Positions 29,671 through 37,854 of a stretch of 64,000 nucleotides of DNA are shown piece by piece. Both the position numbers and the translations under genes were made by a program. Where the stretch lies: positions 3,285,501 through 3,349,500 of the forward strand of contig NZ_CP087588.1 in NCBI RefSeq assembly GCF_020985305.1. Direction: 5' to 3'. The notes under the pieces were generated by a model. The model searched no databases and was not told the origin of the DNA. It was given only the letters and a program-made list of their open reading frames with translations. The DNA is from Croceicoccus sp. Ery15 (lineage in GTDB: Bacteria > Pseudomonadota > Alphaproteobacteria > Sphingomonadales > Sphingomonadaceae). Within the stretch, counting starts at the first letter, position 1, and each line of letters begins with the position of its first letter.

Positions 29671-30225
29671 ATGGCGATTCTCTCGGACCGGTGGATCCGC
29701 GAACAGGCACAGGCAAGCGGCATGATCGAACCGTTTGTCGAGGCGCAGCGGCGCGACGGCTGTATTTCTTACGGCCTGTCGTCCTATGGCTATGACGCGC
29801 GCGTCGCGGACGAGTTCAAGATCTTCACCAATGTCGACAGCGCGGTCGTGGACCCCAAGGATTTCGCCGCCAACAGCTTTGTCGACCGTCAGACCGATGT
29901 CTGCGTGATCCCGCCCAACAGCTTTGCGCTGGCCCGCACGGTCGAATATTTCCGCGTGCCGCGCGACGTGCTGGTCATCTGCCTTGGCAAAAGCACCTAT
30001 GCGCGCTGCGGCATCATCGTGAATGTCACCCCGCTGGAACCGGGCTGGGAAGGGCATGTCACGCTGGAATTTTCGAACAGCACCCCGCTGCCCGCCAAGA
30101 TCTATGCGAACGAAGGCGCGTGCCAGTTCCTGTTCCTGAAAGGGAACGAGCCGTGCGAGGTGAGCTATGCCGACCGCACGGGCAAATATATGGGGCAGCG
30201 CGGTGTGACGCTGCCCCGTCTTTAA
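29671..30225 (+). CDS. dcd: dCTP deaminase
   Basis: Deaminates dCTP to dUTP for thymidylate synthesis. 184 residues, the normal size. It has [13 protein letters not shown] near the N-terminus, the nucleotide-binding [12 protein letters not shown] (about 103-114), [21 protein letters not shown] and [10 protein letters not shown]. The start is the ATG at 29671; the longer frame from 29632 adds residues not in the family. It ends 3 bp before the convergent yghU-like gene. Confidence 0.95.
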   Translation: MAILSDRWIREQAQASGMIEPFVEAQRRDGCISYGLSSYGYDARVADEFKIFTNVDSAVVDPKDFAANSFVDRQTDVCVIPPNSFALARTVEYFRVPRDVLVICLGKSTYARCGIIVNVTPLEPGWEGHVTLEFSNSTPLPAKIYANEGACQFLFLKGNEPCEVSYADRTGKYMGQRGVTLPRL

Positions 30226-30228
30226 AGC

Positions 30229-31062
30229 CTAGTCCAGATCGGCGGCAGAGTGACGCTCGGCAATTGCGCCGGGGGTCCGTTCGGGCGACCCATTGACGCG
30301 CAGGCCGCGCCGCACGGCGGGGCGCGCATCGATGGCCTTCGCCCAGCGCTGCACGTTTTCATAGCTGGCGACATCAAGGAACTCGGCCGCGTCATACTGG
30401 CGACCCAGCGCCAGTTGCCCGTGCCATGCAAAGATCGCGATATCGGCGATCGAATAATCGCCCGCCATGAATTCACGGGTCGCCAGATGCTGGTCCAGCA
30501 CGTCGAGCTGGCGCTTCACTTCCATCGTATAGCGGTCGATGGGATAGCGGTAACGCTCGGGCGCATAGGCATAGAAATGGCCAAATCCCCCGCCCAGCAG
30601 CGGCGCGGTGCCCATCTGCCACATCAGCCATGACAGCATCTCGGCCCGAAGCTCGGGATCGGTGGGCAGGAATGCGCCGAATTTCTCGGCCAGATGCAAC
30701 AGGATCGCGCCCGATTCGAACACGCGGAACGGTGTGTCGCCGCTGCGGTCTATCAGCGCGGGAATCTTGGAATTGGGGTTCACCGCGACAAAACCGCTGG
30801 TGAACTGGTCCTGCTTCATGATCTCGATCTTCCACGCGTCATATTCCGCGCCTGCGTGCCCTGCGGCCAGCAATTCCTCGAACAGGATCGTTACCTTTTG
30901 CCCGTTGGGCGTGCCCAGCGAATAGAGCTGGAACGGATGCTCGCCCACCGGCAGATCGCGCTCTTCGCGCGCGCCTGCGGTGGGACGGTTCAGCGCGGCG
31001 AATTGTCCGCCGTTCTCGCCTTCCAGTTTCCAGACCTTGGGCGGGGTATAGATGTCGTTCAT
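30229..31062 (-). CDS. yghU: Glutathione S-transferase, YghU type
   Basis: 277-residue GST-like disulfide-bond reductase of the Nu class. The N-terminal extension before the thioredoxin fold (YTPPKVWKLEGENGGQFAALN) is diagnostic for YghU, followed by LYSLGTPNGQKVTILFEEL carrying the TPN site, and NPNSKIPAL. The C-terminal helical domain runs to the end. It is a single gene, divergent from xdhC. Confidence 0.88.
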   Translation of the reverse strand: MNDIYTPPKVWKLEGENGGQFAALNRPTAGAREERDLPVGEHPFQLYSLGTPNGQKVTILFEELLAAGHAGAEYDAWKIEIMKQDQFTSGFVAVNPNSKIPALIDRSGDTPFRVFESGAILLHLAEKFGAFLPTDPELRAEMLSWLMWQMGTAPLLGGGFGHFYAYAPERYRYPIDRYTMEVKRQLDVLDQHLATREFMAGDYSIADIAIFAWHGQLALGRQYDAAEFLDVASYENVQRWAKAIDARPAVRRGLRVNGSPERTPGAIAERHSAADLD

Positions 31063-31141
31063 TGCGGAAGGCTCCTGCGGAAAATCTCATGGGCCGGTCA
31101 TGTGCGCGCCGGGGGTTGGCACGGCGGGATGCGGGGGCGAT

Positions 31142-32032
31142 ATGGGGTCGATGATCAAAGACGCAATCGCCGCCGGAATTTACAGCGATAATGCGGCGCT
31201 TCGCCGCGCTGCGACAGGTGGGGCGGCACTTTGCACCATTACCGCCATCGACGGCAGCTTTTCGCGCAGGCTGGGCGCGCAAATGGCGATCGGTGCAGAC
31301 GGAGCCATTACCGGCAGCATGGCCGACGGCTGTCTCGAGGCTGCGCTGACACACCACGCGGCAGAGGCGGCGGAAGAAGGAAAGCCGCGCTTTCTGCATT
31401 TCGGCGGCGCGGGCGATCCGATGGATCTGCGCCTTCCGTGCGGATCGCGCATCGCGGTGACGGTCGATCCCGCGCCCGACCGTGCGGCGGTGGCGGCGGC
31501 GGTGGCGGCGCTGGATGCGCGCCAATGTGCCGAACTGGCGGTGCCATTGGCCGATGGCGACATATTTCTGCGCCATTTCCGCCCCGAATTGCGCATCGTC
31601 GCCATCGGCACCGGTCCCGAACTCGCCGCGTTCGAGGCATTGGCCGCGGCACATGGCGCGATCGTCGATGCTGTCCGCCCGTTCGGCGAAGGGGGCGGCT
31701 GCGGTGTAGCGGATGGCCTGTCGCTGGGCGCCGCGCCCGACCTGCCGCTCGATCCGTGGAGCGCGGTGGTTGTGCTGTTCCACGATCACGAATGGGAACG
31801 CGCGATCATCCCGTGGGCGGTCGCCAGCGACGCATTCTATATCGGCGCACAGGGCGGCGCGCCCACGCGCGATATGCGGCTGGCGCATCTGGCGGCGCTG
31901 GGGCTGGCCGACAGGGCGGCGGGGCGGTTGCACGGGCCGGTCGGGCTGATCGAGCGCGCGCGCGATCCGGCGGTGCTGGCACTGTCGGTTCTGGCCGAGA
32001 TCGTCGCGTTGTACGAGGTGACCGGCCCGTGA
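31142..32032 (+). CDS. XdhC/CoxI family molybdenum cofactor protein
   Basis: 296 residues. The N-terminal XdhC/CoxI domain has ALCTITAIDGSFSRRLGAQM and GSMADGCLE; the C-terminal Rossmann-like domain has LRIVAIGTGPELAAF and later FYIGAQGGAPTRD. These proteins bind and protect molybdenum cofactor and help insert it into xanthine-dehydrogenase-family enzymes. The start is ATG at 31142, preceded by a GGGGG ribosome-binding site. The next gene is a MocA-like cytidylyltransferase 10 bp downstream, the usual partner. No molybdoenzyme gene is in the window. Confidence 0.78.
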   Translation: MGSMIKDAIAAGIYSDNAALRRAATGGAALCTITAIDGSFSRRLGAQMAIGADGAITGSMADGCLEAALTHHAAEAAEEGKPRFLHFGGAGDPMDLRLPCGSRIAVTVDPAPDRAAVAAAVAALDARQCAELAVPLADGDIFLRHFRPELRIVAIGTGPELAAFEALAAAHGAIVDAVRPFGEGGGCGVADGLSLGAAPDLPLDPWSAVVVLFHDHEWERAIIPWAVASDAFYIGAQGGAPTRDMRLAHLAALGLADRAAGRLHGPVGLIERARDPAVLALSVLAEIVALYEVTGP

Positions 32033-32042
32033 AAGCGCGCCG

Positions 32043-32624
32043 GTGATCGCGCCGCAGCGCATTTTCGCGGCGACGCTGGCGGCCGGACTGTCGCGCCGTT
32101 TCGGCGCGGACAAGCTGGGGCAGCGGTGGGGCGAGACGGATATTCTGGGCGCTTCGCTGGCTGGGCTGGACGGGTTCGACTGGCTGGAGCGCGCGGTTGT
32201 CGTGCGGGCAGGGCGCGCAATCACGGCGGGAAGGATCATCGCCAACGATCATCCCGAACGCGGCATGGGCCATTCGCTGGCCCTCGCGGCGCAAGCGGCC
32301 GACGCGGCGGGGGCGGATTTCCTGCTGGTCACTCTGGGCGATATGCCATGCCTGCGCGCGGCCAGTCTCAACCGCTTGTTGCAAGCCTGTCCCGACCGCG
32401 CCGATGCCATGGCATCGCTTTGCGCGCCCGGCGCGCCGCCCGCGCCGCCTGCCGTCTTTGGTCGGGGCTGGTTCGGGCGAATAGCCCGTTTCGACAACGA
32501 CAAGGGCGCGCGCGATCTGTTGCGCGATCCCGCGAACGGGGCGGTTCTGGTGCCGCTCGACCCTGCCGAGGCCATCGATATCGACACGCCCCAAGATTTT
32601 GCCCGTCACCACGGTGACGAATAG
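32043..32624 (+). CDS. MocA-like molybdenum cofactor nucleotidyltransferase
   Basis: 193 residues, NTP-transferase fold similar to MocA/MobA. The opening AATLAAGLSRRFGADKL is the nucleotide-binding loop, and LLVTLGDMPCLR carries the Mg-binding Asp; the protein ends in IDIDTPQDF, typical of these enzymes. It probably adds CMP to molybdopterin for enzymes served by the preceding XdhC. The start is GTG at 32043. The choice between MCD and other nucleotidyl transfer cannot be made from sequence alone. Confidence 0.75.
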   Translation: MIAPQRIFAATLAAGLSRRFGADKLGQRWGETDILGASLAGLDGFDWLERAVVVRAGRAITAGRIIANDHPERGMGHSLALAAQAADAAGADFLLVTLGDMPCLRAASLNRLLQACPDRADAMASLCAPGAPPAPPAVFGRGWFGRIARFDNDKGARDLLRDPANGAVLVPLDPAEAIDIDTPQDFARHHGDE

Positions 32625-32674
32625 CGCCGTGCCTGTCATCTACCGGTAAGATTTGCGAAATAGCGGAAGCATCC

Positions 32675-33985
32675 ATGACTGACATCAACCGACGCCGCTT
32701 CCTTGCGGCCACCAGCGCCTTTGCAGGGCTTGCCGCCAGCGGCTGCACCACCACCCCGTCGGGCCCCGCCGCACCGCGCGCGCTGGTCTATGGCCAGCTG
32801 GCCCAGGACCCGCTGGGCGTGCTCGACCTGCCGCAGGGTTTTTCCTATCGCGTGATCTCGAAACTGGGCGATGCGATGGACGATGGCGGCACCGTGCCCG
32901 ACCGCGCCGATGGCATGGGATGTTTCCAGCTGGCCAATGGCAAGATCGCGCTGGTCCGCAATCACGAGCTGAAGCCGAACCATGATGCGGGCGGCCCGCT
33001 GAACAGCGGGTTCGGGCGCAGAAAAGACGGCACCGTGCTGCCCGGCGGCACAACGACATTGGTGATGGACCCCGAGACGCTGGCCGTCGAAAAGCAATAT
33101 CGCTCGCTGGCCGGCACGATCCGCAATTGCGCGGGCGGCACGACCCCGTGGGGCAGCTGGCTGACATGCGAAGAGGCAAAGCTGGACGATGTGACCGAAC
33201 CCGGCCACGGCTGGGTGTTCGAAGTGCCTGCCGCGCATGAAGGGCTGGTCGATCCCGTCCCGCTCAAGGCCATGGGCCGATTCAATCACGAGGCTGCGGT
33301 GATCGATCCGGTCAGCGGCTATGCCTATCTGACCGAGGATCGCGACGACGGCCTGATCTATCGCTTCATTCCGGACGAACCGGGCAATCTGGCCGCAGGC
33401 GGACGGCTTCAGGCGCTGACGGGTATTGCCGACACGCGCAACTGGAAGGGCCGGATCACGATGAAGCCGGGTGAGCCGATCCCCGTCGGCTGGGTCGATC
33501 TGGACGATGTAGAGGCGCCCAATGACGATCTGCGCCTGCGCGGCGCGGCCAAGGGTGCGGCGCTGTTCGCGCGCGGCGAAGGCATTCACATGGGGCCGGA
33601 CGTTTCCGGTCGCAGCGAAGCCTATTTCTGTTGCACCAGCGGTGGGGCCGCCGGATACGGACAGGTGTTTCGCCTGATCCCCGGCGCGGATGGCGATATG
33701 CTGGAACTGTTTTACGAATCGACCGACCGGCACGATTTCTTTTACGGCGACAATCTGACCGTATCGGACAGCGGCCATCTGATCGTGTGCGAGGACAGCT
33801 ATGACGATGTGGTCGACAACCATATCCGCGGCATCACGCCCGAGGGCGCGGCCTATCCGATTGCGCGGCTGACGATGCAGACCGAACTGGCAGGAGCCTG
33901 TTTTTCGCCCGATGGCAAGACTTTGTTCGTCAATGCCTTCAGTCCGACAAGGACATTTGCGATCACGGGACCGTGGGTCGCCTGA
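32675..33985 (+). CDS. PhoX-family phosphatase (DUF839), Tat-exported
   Basis: 436 residues. A Tat signal is clear (NRRRFLAATSAFAGLAA), ending near a Cys that may be a lipid site (ASGC). The body is a PhoX-like beta-propeller: ALVRNHELKPNHDAGG, GGTTTLVMD, GRFNHEAAVIDP and YLTEDRDDGLIYRF with acidic metal ligands. PhoX enzymes are calcium-dependent alkaline phosphatases; activity on phosphate esters is inferred. It is followed by a terminator and then by the tRNA-Gly attachment site. Confidence 0.82.
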   Translation: MTDINRRRFLAATSAFAGLAASGCTTTPSGPAAPRALVYGQLAQDPLGVLDLPQGFSYRVISKLGDAMDDGGTVPDRADGMGCFQLANGKIALVRNHELKPNHDAGGPLNSGFGRRKDGTVLPGGTTTLVMDPETLAVEKQYRSLAGTIRNCAGGTTPWGSWLTCEEAKLDDVTEPGHGWVFEVPAAHEGLVDPVPLKAMGRFNHEAAVIDPVSGYAYLTEDRDDGLIYRFIPDEPGNLAAGGRLQALTGIADTRNWKGRITMKPGEPIPVGWVDLDDVEAPNDDLRLRGAAKGAALFARGEGIHMGPDVSGRSEAYFCCTSGGAAGYGQVFRLIPGADGDMLELFYESTDRHDFFYGDNLTVSDSGHLIVCEDSYDDVVDNHIRGITPEGAAYPIARLTMQTELAGACFSPDGKTLFVNAFSPTRTFAITGPWVA

Positions 33986-34011
33986 AGAACATATAACGCC
34001 GGTATCGCAAA

Positions 34012-34042
34012 GGGCCTGCCGCCATGCGCGGCGGGCCCTTTT
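34012..34042 (+). terminator. Rho-independent terminator of the PhoX gene
   Basis: A GC-rich hairpin (GGGCC-T-GCCGC pairing with GCGGC-GGGCCC around a short CATGC loop) followed by TTTT, 26 bp after the phoX stop. Confidence 0.75.
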
Positions 34043-34143
34043 CCTATGCGCGGGCAGCTTTTGCCGCATGCGCGGAGCGGGGAAATGCGCCGGACGCACG
34101 CACCCTTGCGGGCACGTTCCATACATTGATCATGTTCGGAAAA

Positions 34144-34188
34144 TGGAGCGGGCGAAGGGATTCGAACCCTCGACCCCAACCTTGGCAA
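34144..34188 (-). other. Attachment site: 3' part of tRNA-Gly(GCC) at left end of the element
   Basis: Reading the minus strand, the sequence runs TTGCCAAGGTT (anticodon loop with GCC and 3' anticodon stem), then the T arm (GAGGG, TTCGAAT, CCCTT) and the acceptor strand CGCCCGC-T-CCA. Upstream of the anticodon loop the sequence no longer fits a tRNA: no matching 5' acceptor GCGGGCG or D arm is found. This is the duplicated 3' tRNA segment left by a tyrosine integrase that recombines in the anticodon loop. The intact tRNA-Gly should lie at the other end, right of the window. Confidence 0.8.
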
Positions 34189-34369
34189 AATCAAAATGCC
34201 CCTACGCCACGCTTGGAGATAGAACTATAATCATATAATAATCAATATCTTGAATAGATTATCACTACGCTAGCGGGGCCTTCGGTAGCCGTCAAAACGC
34301 CTTTTTTCTGCTTACGTATTGCTTACTTTTGGAGTATGCTCAATCCGCGTAAGCAAAGCAGGATGAACG

Positions 34370-35635
34370 ATGACCAAGCTGACCAAGAGGGCGATTGACG
34401 CCCTGCCCATCCCAGCGAAGGGACAGACCTTCCATTGGGATAGTGAAACGCGGGGTTTTGGTGTTCGCGTCGGCGCATCCGGCACGAAAACTTTCGTCGT
34501 CCAATACCGCAACGTCGAGGATCGAACGCGGCGAATGAAGCTCGGCCGCTATGGCATACTGACTGTCGAGCAGGCTCGCGATCAGGCCAAGATCAAGCTC
34601 GGCGAAGTCGCGGCCGGTGTTGATCCCGCCGAGGAAGTGGCGCAGTCTCGCCAAGACCCCACAGTGACCGAGCTGTGCGACTGGTATCTAGAAGAAGCGC
34701 GAGCCGGGCGCATACTGGGAAGGCGCAATCGGCCGATCAAGGTATCAACGCTCGACATGGATGAGAGCCGCATCAACACGCACATCAAGCCCCTACTCGG
34801 GCACCGTGTCGCCCGCCGCTTGAAGATCGCGGATGTCGAGGCGATGCAGGCGGATGTTATCGCGGGAAAGACAGCGAAGCCGCGTGCAGGCGGACGCGGC
34901 GGTGTCGCCACTGGCGGAGCAGGCGTTGCGCCGCGTGTAGTGGGCACTCTGCAAAGCGTTCTATCTCATGCAAAGCATAAGGGGCTGTTAGCAGAGCATC
35001 CTACGAAGGGCGCTCGCAAACTCGCGAGCAAGAAGAAGAAGCGCCGGCTTAGTATCGCCGAAATCGAAGATCTTGGCGCGGCGATGGTGGTGGCCGAACG
35101 TAATGGCGAGAACCCGGTTGGGATCGCCATCGTCAAGCTGCTGCTGCTGACGGGCTTCCGCCGTCAGGAAGGGCAAGCGATGTGGCGCTCCTGGCTGCGT
35201 GCCGAGGGCGGCTATGTGGCCTTCCCCGATACCAAGGGCGATGAACAGGCGCGGGCTATCGGACCGGCGGTAGTTAAGCTGATCCAAGAGCAGCCGGTGA
35301 TGGAAGGGAATCCGCACGTATTCCCTTCAGCGGAAACGACCGGTCCCATCACGACCGCGCCGACTTGTCTCGCCCGCTTGAGCGCCATCGCGAAGATCGA
35401 GGAAATTACGCCCCATACCCTGAGGCATACCTTCGGCAGCGTCGCGGGCGATCTCGGCTTTTCGGAGCTGACGATTGCCGCGATGCTTGGCCATGCCTCG
35501 CAGACAGTAACGCAAGGCTATGTGCATGTGGATGAGGCGTTGCGACTGGCTGTGAGCCGCACCTCCGCGGAAATCTCGAAAGTTTTGGAGCTTGGCGCCG
35601 AGCGCGCAGCATTGCGTCTCAGAGATGCTGCCTGA
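34370..35635 (+). CDS. int: Tyrosine-type site-specific integrase
   Basis: 421-residue recombinase with the DUF4102-type N-terminal arm-binding domain (LTKRAIDALPIPAKGQTFHWD...GFGVRV) and C-terminal catalytic domain: Arg in LTGFRRQEG, H-x-x-R in PHTLRHTFG, LGHAS and the nucleophile Tyr in VTQGYVHVD. An AT-rich stretch at about 34215-34265 precedes it and probably holds its promoter and arm sites. It lies 180 bp from the tRNA-Gly fragment and should catalyse integration and excision of the element. Confidence 0.93.
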   Translation: MTKLTKRAIDALPIPAKGQTFHWDSETRGFGVRVGASGTKTFVVQYRNVEDRTRRMKLGRYGILTVEQARDQAKIKLGEVAAGVDPAEEVAQSRQDPTVTELCDWYLEEARAGRILGRRNRPIKVSTLDMDESRINTHIKPLLGHRVARRLKIADVEAMQADVIAGKTAKPRAGGRGGVATGGAGVAPRVVGTLQSVLSHAKHKGLLAEHPTKGARKLASKKKKRRLSIAEIEDLGAAMVVAERNGENPVGIAIVKLLLLTGFRRQEGQAMWRSWLRAEGGYVAFPDTKGDEQARAIGPAVVKLIQEQPVMEGNPHVFPSAETTGPITTAPTCLARLSAIAKIEEITPHTLRHTFGSVAGDLGFSELTIAAMLGHASQTVTQGYVHVDEALRLAVSRTSAEISKVLELGAERAALRLRDAA

Positions 35636-35693
35636 CAAGCTTCATTGCCTATATGTTGCAGGCGCGGGCTGTTCGCCTTCCGAAAGTTGGGCA

Positions 35694-35807
35694 CCTATCC
35701 ATATCGACGAGGCGCTGAAGCTCGCCGTGCGGCGGACCTCGGACGAAATCGAGCGGCTGCTTGAAGAGGGAGTTGCAAGACTGGAAGCGATGCAGCTTGC
35801 CTCCTGA
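35694..35807 (+). pseudogene. C-terminal scrap of a second tyrosine integrase
   Basis: About 37 codons (IHIDEALKLAVRRTSDEIER and following) closely resemble the end of the intact integrase just upstream (VHVDEALRLAVSRTSAEISK), starting right at the nucleophile-Tyr region, but the rest is missing. It appears to be debris of a related integrase from an earlier insertion or recombination at this tRNA site. Confidence 0.7.
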
Positions 35808-35984
35808 CCGCCCAAGTAGGTTGAGCCAAAGGCTTTATGCACATTGATGCCCGCAAGGATCGCGCCGGGTTGCGCGCTGGGTAAATTGTGAGTGGCACCG
35901 AGCGCAGCAAACAAGTCCGCGTATCGCGGCCAGCGGCCCGTTCGGGCGGCAAGTTGATCAACGGGCTTGAGGCAAGTTGAGCCT

Positions 35985-36110
35985 ATGCGAGCCAGAGTTA
36001 CGCGTGACGCGAAGCAGGCGACCTTCCTGCTCGTCAGTCAGAAGGTAGAGTGCGCCGTCGGACCCGGCGCGGACATCGCGAATGCGCGCACCAAGTTCGG
36101 CGAACAATGT
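35985..36110 (-). pseudogene. C-terminal scrap of a PQQ-dependent sugar dehydrogenase
   Basis: About 36 codons read LFAELGARIRDVRAGSDGAL then YLLTDEQEGRLLRVTR, which matches the final beta-propeller blade of YliI-type soluble aldose sugar dehydrogenases. The preceding codons in the same frame do not resemble the family. It is a fragment of a gene lost in this variable region behind the integrase. Confidence 0.6.
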
Positions 36111-36519
36111 CTCTTCCTCGCCAGTGGGAACGCCGTCGCGCAACTTCCAGCAGGCGTTTACTGGCACTGGCGCAGATGGTGCCTGCGGCGCGACCTGGGC
36201 GTCCGCGCACTTGGTTACATCGAGATCTTTTCCAGAGCCGGGGGTGCTGACTGGCCTGCGATCCTCGACCTCCCCACATAAGGCGGCGCGCTGTCCCAAA
36301 AAAAATGGGAACAATCCCAAAATCGGTTGCAAATCACTTTCAACAATCCTATAAGGTTATCGCCGAAAACAGAGTAGCAGGGTGGTGATTCCTGCGCTCT
36401 CTTCCAAGAGAGTTCTGCCTTGTCCTCGGCGTCAACCTGGCAATTCGTCGGGGTTGGCGCAGAGGCTTCCGTTTGTCGGTCTCCCCGTGCGCCTGCCCCG
36501 ATTGGGGGTATTCGCGCAA
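36111..36519. other. Non-coding or decayed variable region
   Basis: No supportable gene. It contains a short A-rich hairpin-like patch (TCCCA, A-run, TGGGA at about 36294-36311) and a small inverted repeat CTCTCT/AGAGAG near 36398-36413. It joins the integrase-side debris to the efflux operon and probably carries the promoter for that operon. Confidence 0.5.
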
Positions 36520-36723
36520 ATGGTCTCAATCACAAAAACTCCGCTGCTGGAGCCGCTTACAAAAGCGGTGGCAGCCCTTTCCGTTTCCGGCCTGATTTCG
36601 GTCCTCGTCGCGGGTTTCACGGACGAATTTGCCCGAATCTGGGTGATCACTTTCCTGCTGGGCTGGCCGCTCGGCTCCCTCTTTGATCGGGCGGTCAGCC
36701 GTCTTGAAAGGGGGATGGCATGA
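36520..36723 (+). CDS. Small DUF2798-type membrane protein
   Basis: 67-residue protein with two membrane segments (about 14-32 and 40-57), resembling DUF2798 proteins: PLTKAVAALSVSGLISVLVA and FLLGWPLGSLFDRAV. The start at 36520 has a GGGGG ribosome-binding site upstream; the longer frame from 36382 adds a polar stretch with no support. It overlaps the RND adaptor gene by ATGA, so it is the first gene of the efflux operon. Its role is unknown. Confidence 0.65.
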   Translation: MVSITKTPLLEPLTKAVAALSVSGLISVLVAGFTDEFARIWVITFLLGWPLGSLFDRAVSRLERGMA

Positions 36724-37853
36724 GCGCCGCCGATCAGGAACTGCCGGAGCGCAGCCGTTTCGGGGGAAGCCAGACCCGGACCCTCATTGTCACCCTCGTG
36801 ATCCTGGCCGTCGTCCTGGGCGGGCTGTTCCTGTGGCGCACGATGCGCACCGGGCAGCAACAAGGCTGGCAGCAGCAGGCGACGTCCGTCGCCGCGACCG
36901 TCGTGACGCCGCAAGACGTGCCGGCCGCTCTGCAAGCGGTCGGGGGCTTGCGCGCGGTTCGGGAGGTGACGCTCTCGCCGGAGATCGCGGGGCGCGTGAC
37001 CGCCATCCGGTTCGAGGCCGGTTCGCAGGTCCGCAGCGGCGCCTTGCTGGTCCAGCTTTTCGATGGTCCCGAGACGGCCGATCGGCAGGCGGCCCAGGCC
37101 AGGGCCGCGTTCGCCCGCGTGCAGGTGTCCCGTTCCGAGGAGCTTGCGCCGACCGGCGCGGAGCCGCGCGAACTGCTCGAACAGCGCCGCGCGGAGCGGG
37201 ACCAGGCGGTCGCCGCCGTGCGCCAGCTCGACGCCCGGCTCATCCAGAAGCAGGTGCGCGCACCCTTCTCCGGCGAGATCGGCATTCGCCGCGTCAACCT
37301 CGGCCAGTTCCTCAATCCCGGCGATGCGATCGCCACGCTGACCGACCTCTCCAGCCTCTATGTCGAGTTCGCCCTGCCGCAGCAGGAGCTGGGACAGCTG
37401 CGGCGCGGATCGAGCGTCACCGTCACCAGCGACGCCTTCCCCGACCGGACCTTCACCGCGCGCGTCAACGCGATCGAGCCCCAGATCGGCCAGGACACCC
37501 GCAACGTCACGGTGCAGGCGGTCCTGCCCAACCCGGACCGGGCGCTACGGCCCGGCATGTATGTGACGGCCGCGCTCGAGTTGCCGCCGCAGACCGGCGC
37601 GCTGGTCGTGCCCGCGACCGCGATCCAGACCTCCGCGCAGGGCGACAGCGTGATCGTCATTCGCGGCAAGGATGCACGTAAGGCCGGCAAGGCCGAGATC
37701 GTGCCAGTGCACACCGGCCGCCGTATCGGCAACAGCGTCGTCATCGCCGGTGGCCTGAAGCCCGGTGACGTCGTCGTCACCGAAGGGCAACTGCGCGTGC
37801 AGCCGGGCGCCGAGGTCAAGGTCTCGCGCCTCGTGAAGACGGAGGAGCGCTGA
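36720..37853 (+). CDS. RND efflux periplasmic adaptor (membrane fusion protein)
   Basis: 377 residues: an N-terminal membrane anchor (about 21-42), then a biotinyl-lipoyl-like domain split by a helical hairpin (VTAIRFEAGSQVRSGALLVQ ... LIQKQVRAPFSGEIGIRRVN), then beta-barrel and membrane-proximal domains (LRPGMYVTAALELPPQ; GLKPGDVVVTEGQLRVQPG). It joins the pump to the outer-membrane channel. It overlaps DUF2798 by 4 bp and the pump starts 1 bp after it. Confidence 0.93.
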   Translation: MSAADQELPERSRFGGSQTRTLIVTLVILAVVLGGLFLWRTMRTGQQQGWQQQATSVAATVVTPQDVPAALQAVGGLRAVREVTLSPEIAGRVTAIRFEAGSQVRSGALLVQLFDGPETADRQAAQARAAFARVQVSRSEELAPTGAEPRELLEQRRAERDQAVAAVRQLDARLIQKQVRAPFSGEIGIRRVNLGQFLNPGDAIATLTDLSSLYVEFALPQQELGQLRRGSSVTVTSDAFPDRTFTARVNAIEPQIGQDTRNVTVQAVLPNPDRALRPGMYVTAALELPPQTGALVVPATAIQTSAQGDSVIVIRGKDARKAGKAEIVPVHTGRRIGNSVVIAGGLKPGDVVVTEGQLRVQPGAEVKVSRLVKTEER

Positions 37854-37854
37854 G

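Noticed and set aside
34144..34220. A complete tRNA gene at the left end of the element
   Set aside because: The 3' half is perfect, but the sequence expected to form the D arm and 5' acceptor GCGGGCG is absent on the other side of the anticodon loop.
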